A stretch of 64,000 nucleotides of DNA, taken from the IMG/VR virus record IMGVR_UViG_3300046787_000438, positions 1 to 64,000 of that record; one strand, given 5' to 3'. The translations under genes were made by a program, and so were the position numbers. This document shows positions 1 to 8,258 of this stretch, one piece after another (the first letter of the stretch is position 1; the number at the start of each line of letters is the position of its first letter). Source of the stretch: a virus. Below the pieces are notes generated by a model. The model ran no database searches. It was given only the letters and a program-made list of their open reading frames with translations, and had not been told where the DNA came from.

Positions 1-129
1 AGCAAGGCTAAAGCTGCGCTAGGAATGGTGGACCCAGGAACCTGGACACTCTACGCTTCTTCAACCGAAGATGGCATCGAGAGCCTGGTCGAACTTGCAT
101 CTGGAAACCTCCAGATCAAGATGTACTAA
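1..129 (+). CDS. 3' end of a virion structural gene (partial)
   Basis: The window opens inside a reading frame that ends with TAA at 127-129. The visible 42 residues finish ...GNLQIKMY and contain a GTWTLYASSTEDG stretch of beta-strand-like character. Gene order suggests a head or tail-tube protein because connector, tail chaperone and tape-measure genes follow on the same strand. The N-terminus lies outside the window, so no family can be assigned. Confidence 0.55.
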   Translation, partial: SKAKAALGMVDPGTWTLYASSTEDGIESLVELASGNLQIKMY

Positions 130-142
130 GAAAGAAGGAAAT

Positions 143-337
143 ATGTCAATTCAGACTAACTTCCGCGCCCAGGACATGTTGGGTGCCGAAAAACCTGTCG
201 CAAAGAAAACTGCACCTGCTCCACGAGTTGCTGCTCCTACCCCTAAGGTAGAGCCAGTAGTTGTAGAGCCAGTTGTTGCTGAAGTTGAAGAGACCGTTGC
301 TGCTCCTGCAGCAGAGGAGACCTCTACCGAGGAGTAG
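143..337 (+). CDS. small Ala/Pro/Val/Glu-rich protein of unknown function
   Basis: A 64-residue protein starting at ATG 143, chosen over an upstream in-frame start at 71 because AGAAGGAA sits just before it and because the 71 start would overlap the preceding gene. Residues 1-20 look ordinary (MSIQTNFRAQDMLG). The rest is low-complexity: a Lys/Ala/Pro segment, then Val/Glu repeats such as VEPVVVEPVVAEVEE and an acidic end. It resembles small flexible proteins found between capsid and connector genes. No function can be assigned. Confidence 0.6.
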   Translation: MSIQTNFRAQDMLGAEKPVAKKTAPAPRVAAPTPKVEPVVVEPVVAEVEETVAAPAAEETSTEE

Positions 338-340
338 TAA

Positions 341-850
341 ATGCCAAGTCAAGAATTAGATTTAACTGGAGTATCCGAGGATGCAGTACATCTTCGCGAC
401 CTGATGGATGGCATTCTTGAACGTATTGAATCTACTTTTCAATCATATAACGTGGAGCTGCCCCAGCGTAGATACTGGACAATGGGGCAGCCTGCGATTG
501 ATTCAGAGCAGCTAGTAGTGTCTTTTATTCAGATGTATCTAGGTGCTCCTGGAGATCAGGCAGTGGCCCCTCAGCGGTGTCACGTACCTAGGACAGCGGT
601 CGTTGGTATCTCGATTGCCAGATCCGCCCCTGTAGTAGGTGCTAATGGTAGGCCACCATCTGGTCGTCAAATTCAAGCAGCAGCCGAGGTTTCGGCAATT
701 GACTCGTGGGTTCTCATGGACTCTGTTAACCTGCTTGACCAGTGGGACGACAGCGGTTTTGGGTTAGGCGTTATTGCTACCTTAGAGACCGCTGGAATTG
801 ATGGCGGATATCAGACTGTAAATATGCAGCTGACTATGGCTATCCCATAA
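341..850 (+). CDS. putative neck / head-tail connector protein
   Basis: A 169-residue protein starting 3 nt after the previous stop, with GAGGAG upstream. It contains a helical N-terminal segment (about residues 8-40), then a Gly/Pro-rich core. No firm family is recognised. Its place directly before an HK97 gp10-like gene and before the tail chaperones suggests a head-tail joining or tail-terminator role; that is inference from gene order only. Confidence 0.5.
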   Translation: MPSQELDLTGVSEDAVHLRDLMDGILERIESTFQSYNVELPQRRYWTMGQPAIDSEQLVVSFIQMYLGAPGDQAVAPQRCHVPRTAVVGISIARSAPVVGANGRPPSGRQIQAAAEVSAIDSWVLMDSVNLLDQWDDSGFGLGVIATLETAGIDGGYQTVNMQLTMAIP

Positions 851-852
851 TC

Positions 853-1266
853 ATGGAGTTTAAAGTAGTAGAAGTAACTCTCTACAAAGAAGAGTTACGA
901 AGATTCCTAAACACCGACTACCCTGGTGATGCAAAAACTCTTTGGAAGTATTTAGAGCGCAGAAACAAGATAGCGCTACTTCGTGCAAAAAAGCAGGTGG
1001 GCTTCCAGACTGGAGCCCTCCAACGAAATATTCGTGCATACCACCTAGGCAATGCTATGGGGCAGTTTGCTGGACTAATTGCTGACAAGCCATACGCGCT
1101 GGCACACCACGAGGGGACACGCCCCCACATTATTAAGCCAAAAGAAGCTGGCGGGGTACTAGTTTTTAGTAAGGGGTCTAGGGTCATTAGGACTCGAGAG
1201 GTTCATCACCCTGGAACTAAGGCCAATAAATACCTAAGCGACCAGTTAATTCACTATAGGTCCTAG
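853..1266 (+). CDS. HK97 gp10-like tail completion / neck protein
   Basis: A 137-residue basic protein. The segments ALAHHEGTRPHIIKPKE (about residues 82-98) and VHHPGTKANKYL (about 117-128) match the pattern of the HK97-gp10 family of tail-completion proteins, in which the HxGTxPH and HPGT motifs recur. Such proteins act at the head-tail junction during virion assembly. The start lies 2 nt after the previous stop. It is followed by a short intergenic region with a promoter-like element, then by the tail chaperones, which is the usual order. Confidence 0.65.
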   Translation: MEFKVVEVTLYKEELRRFLNTDYPGDAKTLWKYLERRNKIALLRAKKQVGFQTGALQRNIRAYHLGNAMGQFAGLIADKPYALAHHEGTRPHIIKPKEAGGVLVFSKGSRVIRTREVHHPGTKANKYLSDQLIHYRS

Positions 1267-1289
1267 TCACTCTAATCTGGCCTTCATTT

Positions 1290-1310
1290 ATACGGTAAAA
1301 TATTAGTACG
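1290..1310 (+). promoter_or_regulatory. putative phage promoter, GGTAAAAT type
   Basis: GGTAAAAT at 1294-1301 lies in the gap before the tail chaperone gene, 51 nt upstream of its ATG at 1352. The same octamer or GGTAnAAT occurs upstream of several other transcription units here (29103, 34460-34453, 40877-40870, 56730-56723, 61189). No good -35 box is visible 17 nt upstream, so an extended -10 type is more likely. A second candidate, TTGACA at 1325-1330, has no convincing -10 box at normal spacing. Confidence 0.4.
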
Positions 1311-1351
1311 GGGTTTGCCCGCAATTGACATATAAATGAAATGGATTATTA

Positions 1352-1684
1352 ATGACTAAGTTTAAGGACTTTGGCTCTGGCTCATCCGAGCAGAAGGAAG
1401 CAGTTAGCTTCAAGCTTCACGGCGAAGACTTTGCATGTCGCCCAGCAATTCAGGGTAAGCTCCTGATCGACCTTGCTAAGGACGCAGCGTCAGAGGACGC
1501 AGCTGCGGCAGCCGAGACTATCGAAAAATTCTTTGCAAACGTACTGACCCCTGAGGACTCAGATCGTTTTCAGGCTCTCCTTGTAGACCCAGACCGTATC
1601 GTTGAAGTAGAGACCCTAACCGAGATTATTTCTTGGTTGATGGAAGTCTACACAGACCGCCCAAATCAGCAGCCAGAGGCTTAA
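1352..1684 (+). CDS. tail assembly chaperone, short form (G-like)
   Basis: A 110-residue acidic protein immediately before the tape measure, in the position of lambda gpG and of the short tail chaperone of actinophages. It ends at TAA 1682-1684. The following frame has no ribosome-binding site of its own and overlaps this one, the standard layout for programmed -1 frameshifting. These proteins are known to bind the tape measure and guide tail-tube assembly, and are absent from the virion. The family call rests on position, size and the slippery site rather than on residue motifs. Confidence 0.75.
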   Translation: MTKFKDFGSGSSEQKEAVSFKLHGEDFACRPAIQGKLLIDLAKDAASEDAAAAAETIEKFFANVLTPEDSDRFQALLVDPDRIVEVETLTEIISWLMEVYTDRPNQQPEA

Positions 1685-2079
1685 TCGACTGGGCAGTTGA
1701 CCTCTGGCCGTATATAAATGGAAAAGCCCTAGTGAGTGGATTGAATTTGAAGGAAATGGATGCAACTGATCTAGTTGACGTGCTTCACTATTTCTTCGAA
1801 GAAGACCATGTTCGGTACGAAAGTAGCGAGCACGCGGAGTCAGCCTCAAAAATGAGAACTCGTCTGTATAGAGATCTCTACGACAGAGACTACAAGTACG
1901 CGATCGAAGCAAGTTCCAATAGCACTAGCGGTGGACGTAGATATGTAAGTGATAGCGATGAATCTGACTATGATGAATTCGCTAGAACTGACCAGGTCAA
2001 GCCATATATTCCACCGACGCAATTTAATCCAGATTCCGCTGATCCATTTAACGGAGCTCTAGATGCGCCAATCAGATAA
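1352..2079 (+). CDS. tail assembly chaperone, frameshifted long form (GT-like)
   Basis: Expected product of joining 1352-1666 to 1666-2079 by a -1 slip at CCCAAAT, giving about 242 residues. After the slip the frame reads SAARGLIDWAVDL and continues through a helical region to an Asp/Ser-rich tail and YIPPTQFNP. The downstream frame begins only with a TTG at 1633 that has no Shine-Dalgarno sequence, so independent initiation is unlikely. The gene stops 18 nt before the tape measure start. Confidence 0.7.
1660..1666 (+). other. -1 ribosomal frameshift slippery heptamer
   Basis: C CCA AAT in the zero frame of the short chaperone fits the X XXY YYZ rule (X=C, Y=A, Z=T). Slipping by -1 re-pairs the codons as CCC AAA and enters the downstream frame 18 nt before the zero-frame stop. 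Confidence 0.7.
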
Positions 2080-2097
2080 CGTAGGAGGTGATGGCAC

Positions 2098-5000
2098 ATG
2101 GCAGTAGTAGGTGAAGCACGCATTGTTGTTAGAGCCATCACCGCTGGCGTTGGCGAGCAGATTTCCGCGTCTCTTCGAAAAGCATCAGCTGAGACCAGTA
2201 AAGTCGGGGATCAGATTGGTAAGGACTTAAATAACTCTATTAAAAAGAGTACATCTAAGTCTCCGTTCGGAAATCTAGCAAAAGATGCGCTAGATGCTAG
2301 GGACGCGTTCTCCAATCTACAACGCTCTGGATTCTTTATGCAGTCCGCGATGGGTGGCCTGGCTGGATCTATTGGCTCATTAGTCGGTGCCTTGGGCGGT
2401 CTAATAGGTGCCTTAGGAGCTGCAGCGCCTTCCATGGCTGCAGTTGCAGGAGCGGCTGTAGGTCTCGGTCTAGGCATGAAACTAGCTGGTATGGCTCTTG
2501 GTGGAGTAACTGGCCCGCTTAAGGCTGTAGGTAAGAGTGCTGGCGGAACAAAGAAGACCATAAAGGAGCTTAGGGAAGAGCTCCAACAGCTCAAATTTGA
2601 TGCTGAAGACGCGGCAATCGGAGAAAAAGAAGCTGCTCTAAACCTTGAAAAAGCTAGAGCTAACTTAGCTAGAATGGCCGATCTGCCGCCTAACTCCAAT
2701 GCCAGGCGTGACGCAGAAATCGAGTTTGAGAAGGCTGACCTAGCCTACCGTAGGGCTAAGGATCGAAATAAAGATCTACAGGATGAAATAGCTAATCCTA
2801 AAAAGAAAAAAGCCGCAGCGGGCACTGACCCGTATGCTGGGCTAACGAAGTCTCAGAAGGCTTTCGCTAAACTACTAGTAGGGCTAAAACCAAAGTTTGA
2901 CATGCTTAAGGAAGCTGTAGCTAGCGGATTCCTACCTAAGCTCGGTGATCTGATTAATCAGCTCATGACTAAGAACTTCCCTGCCTTGCAAAAAGGATTC
3001 ACTTCAATTGGTACGGCACTAGGCTCTGTATCAGATAAAATGGGTATTGCCTTTGACAAGGCAGATAAGAGTGGGGCCTTAGGATCCGTATTCGAGACCT
3101 CTGCTAAGGTGATTGAGTCATTTGGTGGGACTATAAGCCACCTCTTCGGTGCACTTCTTACAATCCTAAAAGCTGCTGCACCTATTACCGAGAGATTCGT
3201 TAAATGGATCGAGAAAGGCGCTGCAAACTTTGAAGCCTTTATCGATAAGGCCGATAAAGATAATAAGTTGGCTCAGTTCTTCGAGGATGCCTCTAAAATT
3301 GCTGAACGCTTCGGTGGGATCTTCGGGAACATTTTTAAGGGTATCGGTAAGCTAATTGAAGATGCCTTCAAGCCTGGCTCTGGTGCCGATATTATGCTCA
3401 CCTGGCTTGAAAAAGTTACTGCTGGATTTGCCAACATGGGTGCTGATGGCGGCCTGCACGAATTCTTAGCTGCTGCAGCAACTAATGCAACAAAGATGCT
3501 AGATGTATTAGGCGGGCTAGGCAAGATTATTATTGATCTTGGAGCTGACCCTAATATCGGTGTTATGTGGGATACCCTAGGTAAGGGTCTACCTATTGTA
3601 AAGAAGATCCTAGAGGATGGCGTAAAGTCTGGCCCAGCTATGGCCGAGCTGTTCTATCAAGTTACTCGCGTTCTCGGGGCCTTCTCTGATAACAAGACTC
3701 TAGAGATATTCTTCAAAACTCTCAGCGATGCAGCTAAGGTAGCAGCAGACTTCTTTAATAACCCAGATGTTAAAAAATTCATGGATAGCTTATCTCAAGT
3801 TCATGGATTCTTACTAGCTGTAGGCCTTGGTCTGATACTAGCCAAGCAGGCTGGGCTGATTCTACTTGGAACTCTCCTCAAACTTATTGGTCCATTTAAG
3901 TACTTCTTCTGGGTAGGTAAGGATGGGACAACTAAGTTTGCGGGCCAGATGACCCAAATGAAAGCTTCGATAGGTAAGTTTAAAGAAAGTGTAGTTAGCG
4001 CGAAAGACGCTATAGTCAACATGGGAAAGAAGACCGTAGATGCGGTTAAGACTGGTGCATCTGCATTCGCTGAGTGGGGCAGACAGGCTGGAACCTATGT
4101 TGTTCAAAAGTCTAAGGATGCTGCAACTGCTATCGGCAACTTCGGTAAAAAGAGTGTTGACGCTCTAAAGTCTGGTATGTCTGCTATGGCTAACTGGGGC
4201 AAGCAGATGGGCACCTTTGTAATTGGTAACCTTAAGAAGGCTGCAACAGCCGTAGGTGCCCTAACTACTAAGATTGCTCTAAACACCTGGGCAGTTATGA
4301 AGAACGTCGGCCAGTGGATTGCGCAGAAGGTAGCTCTCGTTGCCTCTACAATTGCTCAGACTGCCATGCGTGTTGCTACCGTAATCGCTACTGGAGTTCA
4401 GGCTGCCTTCAACTTTGTTATGGCTCTGAACCCGATTACATTGATTATTATTGGTATCGTAGCCCTTATTGCTGCCCTAGCCGTCTTCTTCACTCAGACG
4501 GAAATTGGTAAGCAGATCTGGCAAGGATTCGTAGACTTTATGTCTACCCTTTGGAATGGCCTTATTGACTTCTTCACTGGTCTAGGGCCATTCTTCGCTG
4601 ACTTATGGAACGGTATCGTAAACGGTATAGTTGCTGCCTGGAACTGGGTCGTAGGTGGGATAAGAACTGCCATCGATTGGGTAGTTGGAGTCTTCAGAAC
4701 TGCCTGGAATGGCATCACTGGGTTCTTCAGAACCCTAGTAAATGGTCTCATTGGAATGTTCGAAGGTTTTGTTAACTTCGTGATTAATGGTCTAAATAAC
4801 TTCCTGCGCCCGCTTCGTGATGCCATAAATGGTATTCTTCAAACCTTAGGTATCGACTTCGAGTTCAATGTAATCCCTAACGTTAGAATTCCTCGCTTAG
4901 CCAAGGGTGGAACCGTTATGCCTTCATCTGGTGGCTCGCTAGTTAACGTAGCTGAAGCTGGACGTCCAGAGCGTATCGAACCATTAGATCCAGACGGCCT

Positions 5001-5157
5001 ATCGAAGCGTGACAAGGCTATGATTGCAAAACTTTCTGGTGGCGGGCCTGGTAATATTCAAATTACTGTGAATCCTAGCCCTGGCATGGATGAGAGGGAG
5101 CTAGCCTCCATCATTTCTCGCCGTCTAGCCTTCGAGATGCGTAAGGGAACCGTTTAA
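2098..5157 (+). CDS. tail tape measure protein
   Basis: A 1019-residue protein with GGAGGTGAT upstream of ATG 2098. It sets tail length and is ejected with the DNA. Features seen: an N-terminal helical region, a Gly/Ala hydrophobic stretch at about 85-145, a charged coiled-coil region at about 155-235, repeated helical segments with FGG/FxGIF motifs at about 330-450, hydrophobic segments at about 569-600 and 777-800, Trp-rich WNGI/WNxVVG repeats at about 810-890, and the C-terminal GxAEAGRPERIEP motif common to siphovirus tape measures. By the usual rule of about 1.5 angstroms per residue, the tail would be near 150 nm. Confidence 0.92.
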   Translation: MAVVGEARIVVRAITAGVGEQISASLRKASAETSKVGDQIGKDLNNSIKKSTSKSPFGNLAKDALDARDAFSNLQRSGFFMQSAMGGLAGSIGSLVGALGGLIGALGAAAPSMAAVAGAAVGLGLGMKLAGMALGGVTGPLKAVGKSAGGTKKTIKELREELQQLKFDAEDAAIGEKEAALNLEKARANLARMADLPPNSNARRDAEIEFEKADLAYRRAKDRNKDLQDEIANPKKKKAAAGTDPYAGLTKSQKAFAKLLVGLKPKFDMLKEAVASGFLPKLGDLINQLMTKNFPALQKGFTSIGTALGSVSDKMGIAFDKADKSGALGSVFETSAKVIESFGGTISHLFGALLTILKAAAPITERFVKWIEKGAANFEAFIDKADKDNKLAQFFEDASKIAERFGGIFGNIFKGIGKLIEDAFKPGSGADIMLTWLEKVTAGFANMGADGGLHEFLAAAATNATKMLDVLGGLGKIIIDLGADPNIGVMWDTLGKGLPIVKKILEDGVKSGPAMAELFYQVTRVLGAFSDNKTLEIFFKTLSDAAKVAADFFNNPDVKKFMDSLSQVHGFLLAVGLGLILAKQAGLILLGTLLKLIGPFKYFFWVGKDGTTKFAGQMTQMKASIGKFKESVVSAKDAIVNMGKKTVDAVKTGASAFAEWGRQAGTYVVQKSKDAATAIGNFGKKSVDALKSGMSAMANWGKQMGTFVIGNLKKAATAVGALTTKIALNTWAVMKNVGQWIAQKVALVASTIAQTAMRVATVIATGVQAAFNFVMALNPITLIIIGIVALIAALAVFFTQTEIGKQIWQGFVDFMSTLWNGLIDFFTGLGPFFADLWNGIVNGIVAAWNWVVGGIRTAIDWVVGVFRTAWNGITGFFRTLVNGLIGMFEGFVNFVINGLNNFLRPLRDAINGILQTLGIDFEFNVIPNVRIPRLAKGGTVMPSSGGSLVNVAEAGRPERIEPLDPDGLSKRDKAMIAKLSGGGPGNIQITVNPSPGMDERELASIISRRLAFEMRKGTV

Positions 5158-6116
5158 TGCCAAATCAATATTATGAGCCTAATAACATAGATCCAATCTC
5201 ACAGGCACTCGAAAATAAACTTGTAAACAATGCACTTAGTCCGCTACCCACTCCCTACATCTCGGGACTGAAACTGAATGCAGACATATCTATAAATGGA
5301 CTAACCCTAAACACGGTTGATAGTAATAATGTTATCTGGGTTATGTCTGATCTTCAGGGCTGGTGGACACTACCAGACTCAGAACTGCCAGACCTACCAC
5401 GCGGTTGGGGCGATGGTTCATATGACGCTATTGGCCGCTGGGCTAATCGAAACATCACGCTTACTGGGTCTTTTCTACCTCAGAAACCTCAGGACGCTGC
5501 AGCTGCTAGAAACTCACTTATACAGGCACTATCATTAGTTAAGACTGGTGGTTGGCTAATTGTTAACGAGACGCCTACAAGAGCGGCATATGTCCGACTT
5601 AGCGGAACCCCCGACATCTCTAGTGTCAATGCCAAGGGTCGTCATGACTTCTCTATTGGTCTCAAGGCTGTCGATCCTATTAAGTACGAGTGGGTGGACG
5701 GTGCTTCGGATGGGTATAACTCTATTACTGTTGCTGAAGGGTCTACATCCGCGACTGTATTGAATACGGGTAACACTCCAGTTCCTCTAATTTTTGAAAT
5801 TACTGGAGCACTGAGCCCGTCAGGAGATCAGCCAGCAACAATAATTAATGATGTTACTGGCGATACAATTTCCATTGTTGGCTCTACTACTTCCTCGCAG
5901 AGGCTAGAGATTGATACATACAACAGAGAAGTTTTAATAGTTACGGGCGCTGAGCCTGACACTACTGTCGTCAATGGCAGGTCTAAGGCCGCGGTATTAA
6001 TTGACTGGATGTATTTAGAGCCAGGTGTTCCAACTACTTTCTCTTTTGATGACCCAGCTAATGGTTCTAGCACAGCGTCTTGTAAAATTCTATGGAGATC
6101 TGGCTGGATCGGCTAG
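5157..6116 (+). CDS. distal tail (Dit-like) protein
   Basis: A 319-residue protein whose ATG overlaps the tape measure stop as TAATG, implying translational coupling. The N-terminal half has the LNADISINGLTLN pattern followed by GWWTLPDSELPDLPRGWGDG and a GSFLPQ segment, typical of siphovirus Dit or phage minor tail proteins that cap the tube and bind fibres. The C-terminal half is beta-rich, with VPLIFEITGAL and a YLEPG ending resembling tail-associated beta-sandwich domains. The position directly after the tape measure supports this. Confidence 0.7.
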   Translation: MPNQYYEPNNIDPISQALENKLVNNALSPLPTPYISGLKLNADISINGLTLNTVDSNNVIWVMSDLQGWWTLPDSELPDLPRGWGDGSYDAIGRWANRNITLTGSFLPQKPQDAAAARNSLIQALSLVKTGGWLIVNETPTRAAYVRLSGTPDISSVNAKGRHDFSIGLKAVDPIKYEWVDGASDGYNSITVAEGSTSATVLNTGNTPVPLIFEITGALSPSGDQPATIINDVTGDTISIVGSTTSSQRLEIDTYNREVLIVTGAEPDTTVVNGRSKAAVLIDWMYLEPGVPTTFSFDDPANGSSTASCKILWRSGWIG

Positions 6117-6152
6117 CTGCTAGACTTATATAAAGACATTTAAGGACGTGAA

Positions 6153-8258
6153 ATGCCAGTAGCAACCTCGCCAGACAATCAAGCGGTAGACTATCGCTAC
6201 TTTGTTTGCGATCTCATGACTAACGAGTTGCTAGCCGAGATGCCGTTTAGAAGCGTCTCCTACTCTAGATCTCTTACAGAAGCTGGCACATTTAACGGTG
6301 ATATTGCCGTAACGCCAGACACCTACAATCTAAGCGTCTACGAAAATACTCTTCCAGCTAGAACTGCACTTTACGTAGTCCGTAACGGTATCTGCGTTTG
6401 GGGAGGAATCATCTGGGGACGTACCTACAGCCTCATAGATAAAGTTCTATCTGTAACTGCTGCAGAATTCACTAGCTACCTAAGTCACAGAGTTGTGTGG
6501 AAAACTTGGAACAGCTCTTACGCGGCTACTGCAGAAGTGGCTAGCGGAACTCTAACTGCCACTCTAATTGGCGGTCAATATAATTTTACAGTTGGCGAGC
6601 CGATATACATATCTTGGCCTACTGACTACAACAAGTACAATGGATACTTCGATGTGCTGACTAAGTCGAGTACTTCTGATGATAGATCTATAATTACTGC
6701 CACTGCCACGTTCACTGACGCGCTCGGTGTGGAGCGCGATATCCCCAATCTATCGATGGGCGAGGATAATGCCCTCACTATAGAGACTAGACAAGATACT
6801 TACCAATATGCTCAGGATCTGCTTAGGGAGCTGCAGACAGATTTATTTGACTTCGACTTTGCTAATGATTTAATTCGCCCTGGCATCGATCTATTCAATG
6901 AAATAGCATCAGTGTCACGCTCAGGCAACGTGGCCACCATAGTCACGAGCAAGAAGCACGAGCTCACCCCTGGTCAAAAAATTAAGGTTTCAGATATCTC
7001 GGCGGGGTCTGGCTTCGACGATCCAGAAGCTGTCGTAAAAGACATCATAAGTGATTACAGCATCTCATACGTGAATACTGGTACTAACGTATCTAGTACA
7101 AACGAAACGGATCACGTTAAGACCATCTCTAGCTTTAAGCGATCTGCGAATATTGCAACCTTCGAGACTACCTCAGCCCATGGGCTCTCGGAAGGGCAGA
7201 TTGTTCTGCTAGAGAACGTTAGCGAGACATTCGACGGATACTTTACTGTCTACGGGGCACCTGCATCGACTACGTCATTTCAGGTAGTAATGTATGGCGC
7301 AAATATCGCCAAGAGCTATACAGATACTACGGCCTCTATCAAGCCAACCCTAACTCGTAGAGCTGCTATGACTTATAGCACTTTTGGAGAGCACAGCACC
7401 TTAGGTGATATTGGATATGACTTCTCTGAAAATGATGCGTTCAGCTCGGCTAGGGAGGCTAACCCAGTAATTAGAGGTTTCGAGCTTAAGACTGTTGCCA
7501 ATATCTTCGAAGAATACAGTACTAAACCTAATGGCTTTGAGTATCGAGTAGATTGCGAATATGATGCAACTACCAATTCCTTCAAGCGCCACTTCAGATT
7601 TCTATCTATCGTTCCAAAGTCACTAAAAGACTGGCTAGCAGATCAGCCGAACGGGACTTCTGACTCTATTCCAGCAAGTGCCTACGGTGCTGACCGTCTT
7701 ATATTCGAGTACCCTGGAAACATTCTAGAGGCAGAATTTGAAGAGAATGCAGACGAGGCCGCTACTCGATTCTTTGTCCAGGGTAAGGACTCTGACTTAA
7801 GCTCTGATGCCAGCCAGCCATACTCTGCTGCATCTAACCACAAGCTCCTGCGCCAGGGGTGGCCAATTCTAGACGCAGTGGATACCCTAGATTCGGCAGA
7901 CGAGATAGTCCTATGGAAGCAAGCCTCTAGACTTCTTTCTGAGTCTATCCCGCCTATCAGTACTTTTACCATTTCAACAAATGGGTCAGCTCACCCGATA
8001 CTGGGTACGTATAAGCCTGGAGACTGGTGCTCGGTTAAATTGAATGATGCCTTTGTATCTCTAAGAGCCGATAGCTATCTAGAGCAGGACTACGGCATAG
8101 ACAACGGCGTCCTAGTCAGAAAAATAATCTCGTATTCAGTAGAAGTACCAGATACCCCTAGCTATCCAGAGAAGGTTAGCCTGGAGCTAGTGACGGAGCC
8201 GTCACTTCCTATATCTGGTGTCGTAGTTATTGATGGAAAGGTTTTCAATGGGAATTAG
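6153..8258 (+). CDS. tail tip / minor tail protein (Tal or gp27-like)
   Basis: A 701-residue protein preceded by AAGGACGTGAA. The N-terminal 110 residues (YRYFVCDLMTNELLAEMPF, then FNGDIAVTP and VVRNGICVWGGIIWGRTY) match the opening of siphovirus minor tail proteins related to the gp27/Tal hub. The middle carries two copies of a short beta module (SGNVATIVTSKKHELTPGQKI at about 252-272 and SANIATFETTSAHGLSEGQI at about 331-350), possibly insertions exposed on the tip. The C-terminus (GTYKPGDWCSVKL, RKIISYSVEVPDTPSYPEKVSLEL) is also typical of the hub family. Its end overlaps the next gene by 11 nt. Confidence 0.7.
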   Translation: MPVATSPDNQAVDYRYFVCDLMTNELLAEMPFRSVSYSRSLTEAGTFNGDIAVTPDTYNLSVYENTLPARTALYVVRNGICVWGGIIWGRTYSLIDKVLSVTAAEFTSYLSHRVVWKTWNSSYAATAEVASGTLTATLIGGQYNFTVGEPIYISWPTDYNKYNGYFDVLTKSSTSDDRSIITATATFTDALGVERDIPNLSMGEDNALTIETRQDTYQYAQDLLRELQTDLFDFDFANDLIRPGIDLFNEIASVSRSGNVATIVTSKKHELTPGQKIKVSDISAGSGFDDPEAVVKDIISDYSISYVNTGTNVSSTNETDHVKTISSFKRSANIATFETTSAHGLSEGQIVLLENVSETFDGYFTVYGAPASTTSFQVVMYGANIAKSYTDTTASIKPTLTRRAAMTYSTFGEHSTLGDIGYDFSENDAFSSAREANPVIRGFELKTVANIFEEYSTKPNGFEYRVDCEYDATTNSFKRHFRFLSIVPKSLKDWLADQPNGTSDSIPASAYGADRLIFEYPGNILEAEFEENADEAATRFFVQGKDSDLSSDASQPYSAASNHKLLRQGWPILDAVDTLDSADEIVLWKQASRLLSESIPPISTFTISTNGSAHPILGTYKPGDWCSVKLNDAFVSLRADSYLEQDYGIDNGVLVRKIISYSVEVPDTPSYPEKVSLELVTEPSLPISGVVVIDGKVFNGN

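Noticed and set aside
1633-2079. Independent gene starting at TTG 1633
   Set aside because: No ribosome-binding site and overlap with the upstream chaperone; the -1 slippery site explains the frame better.
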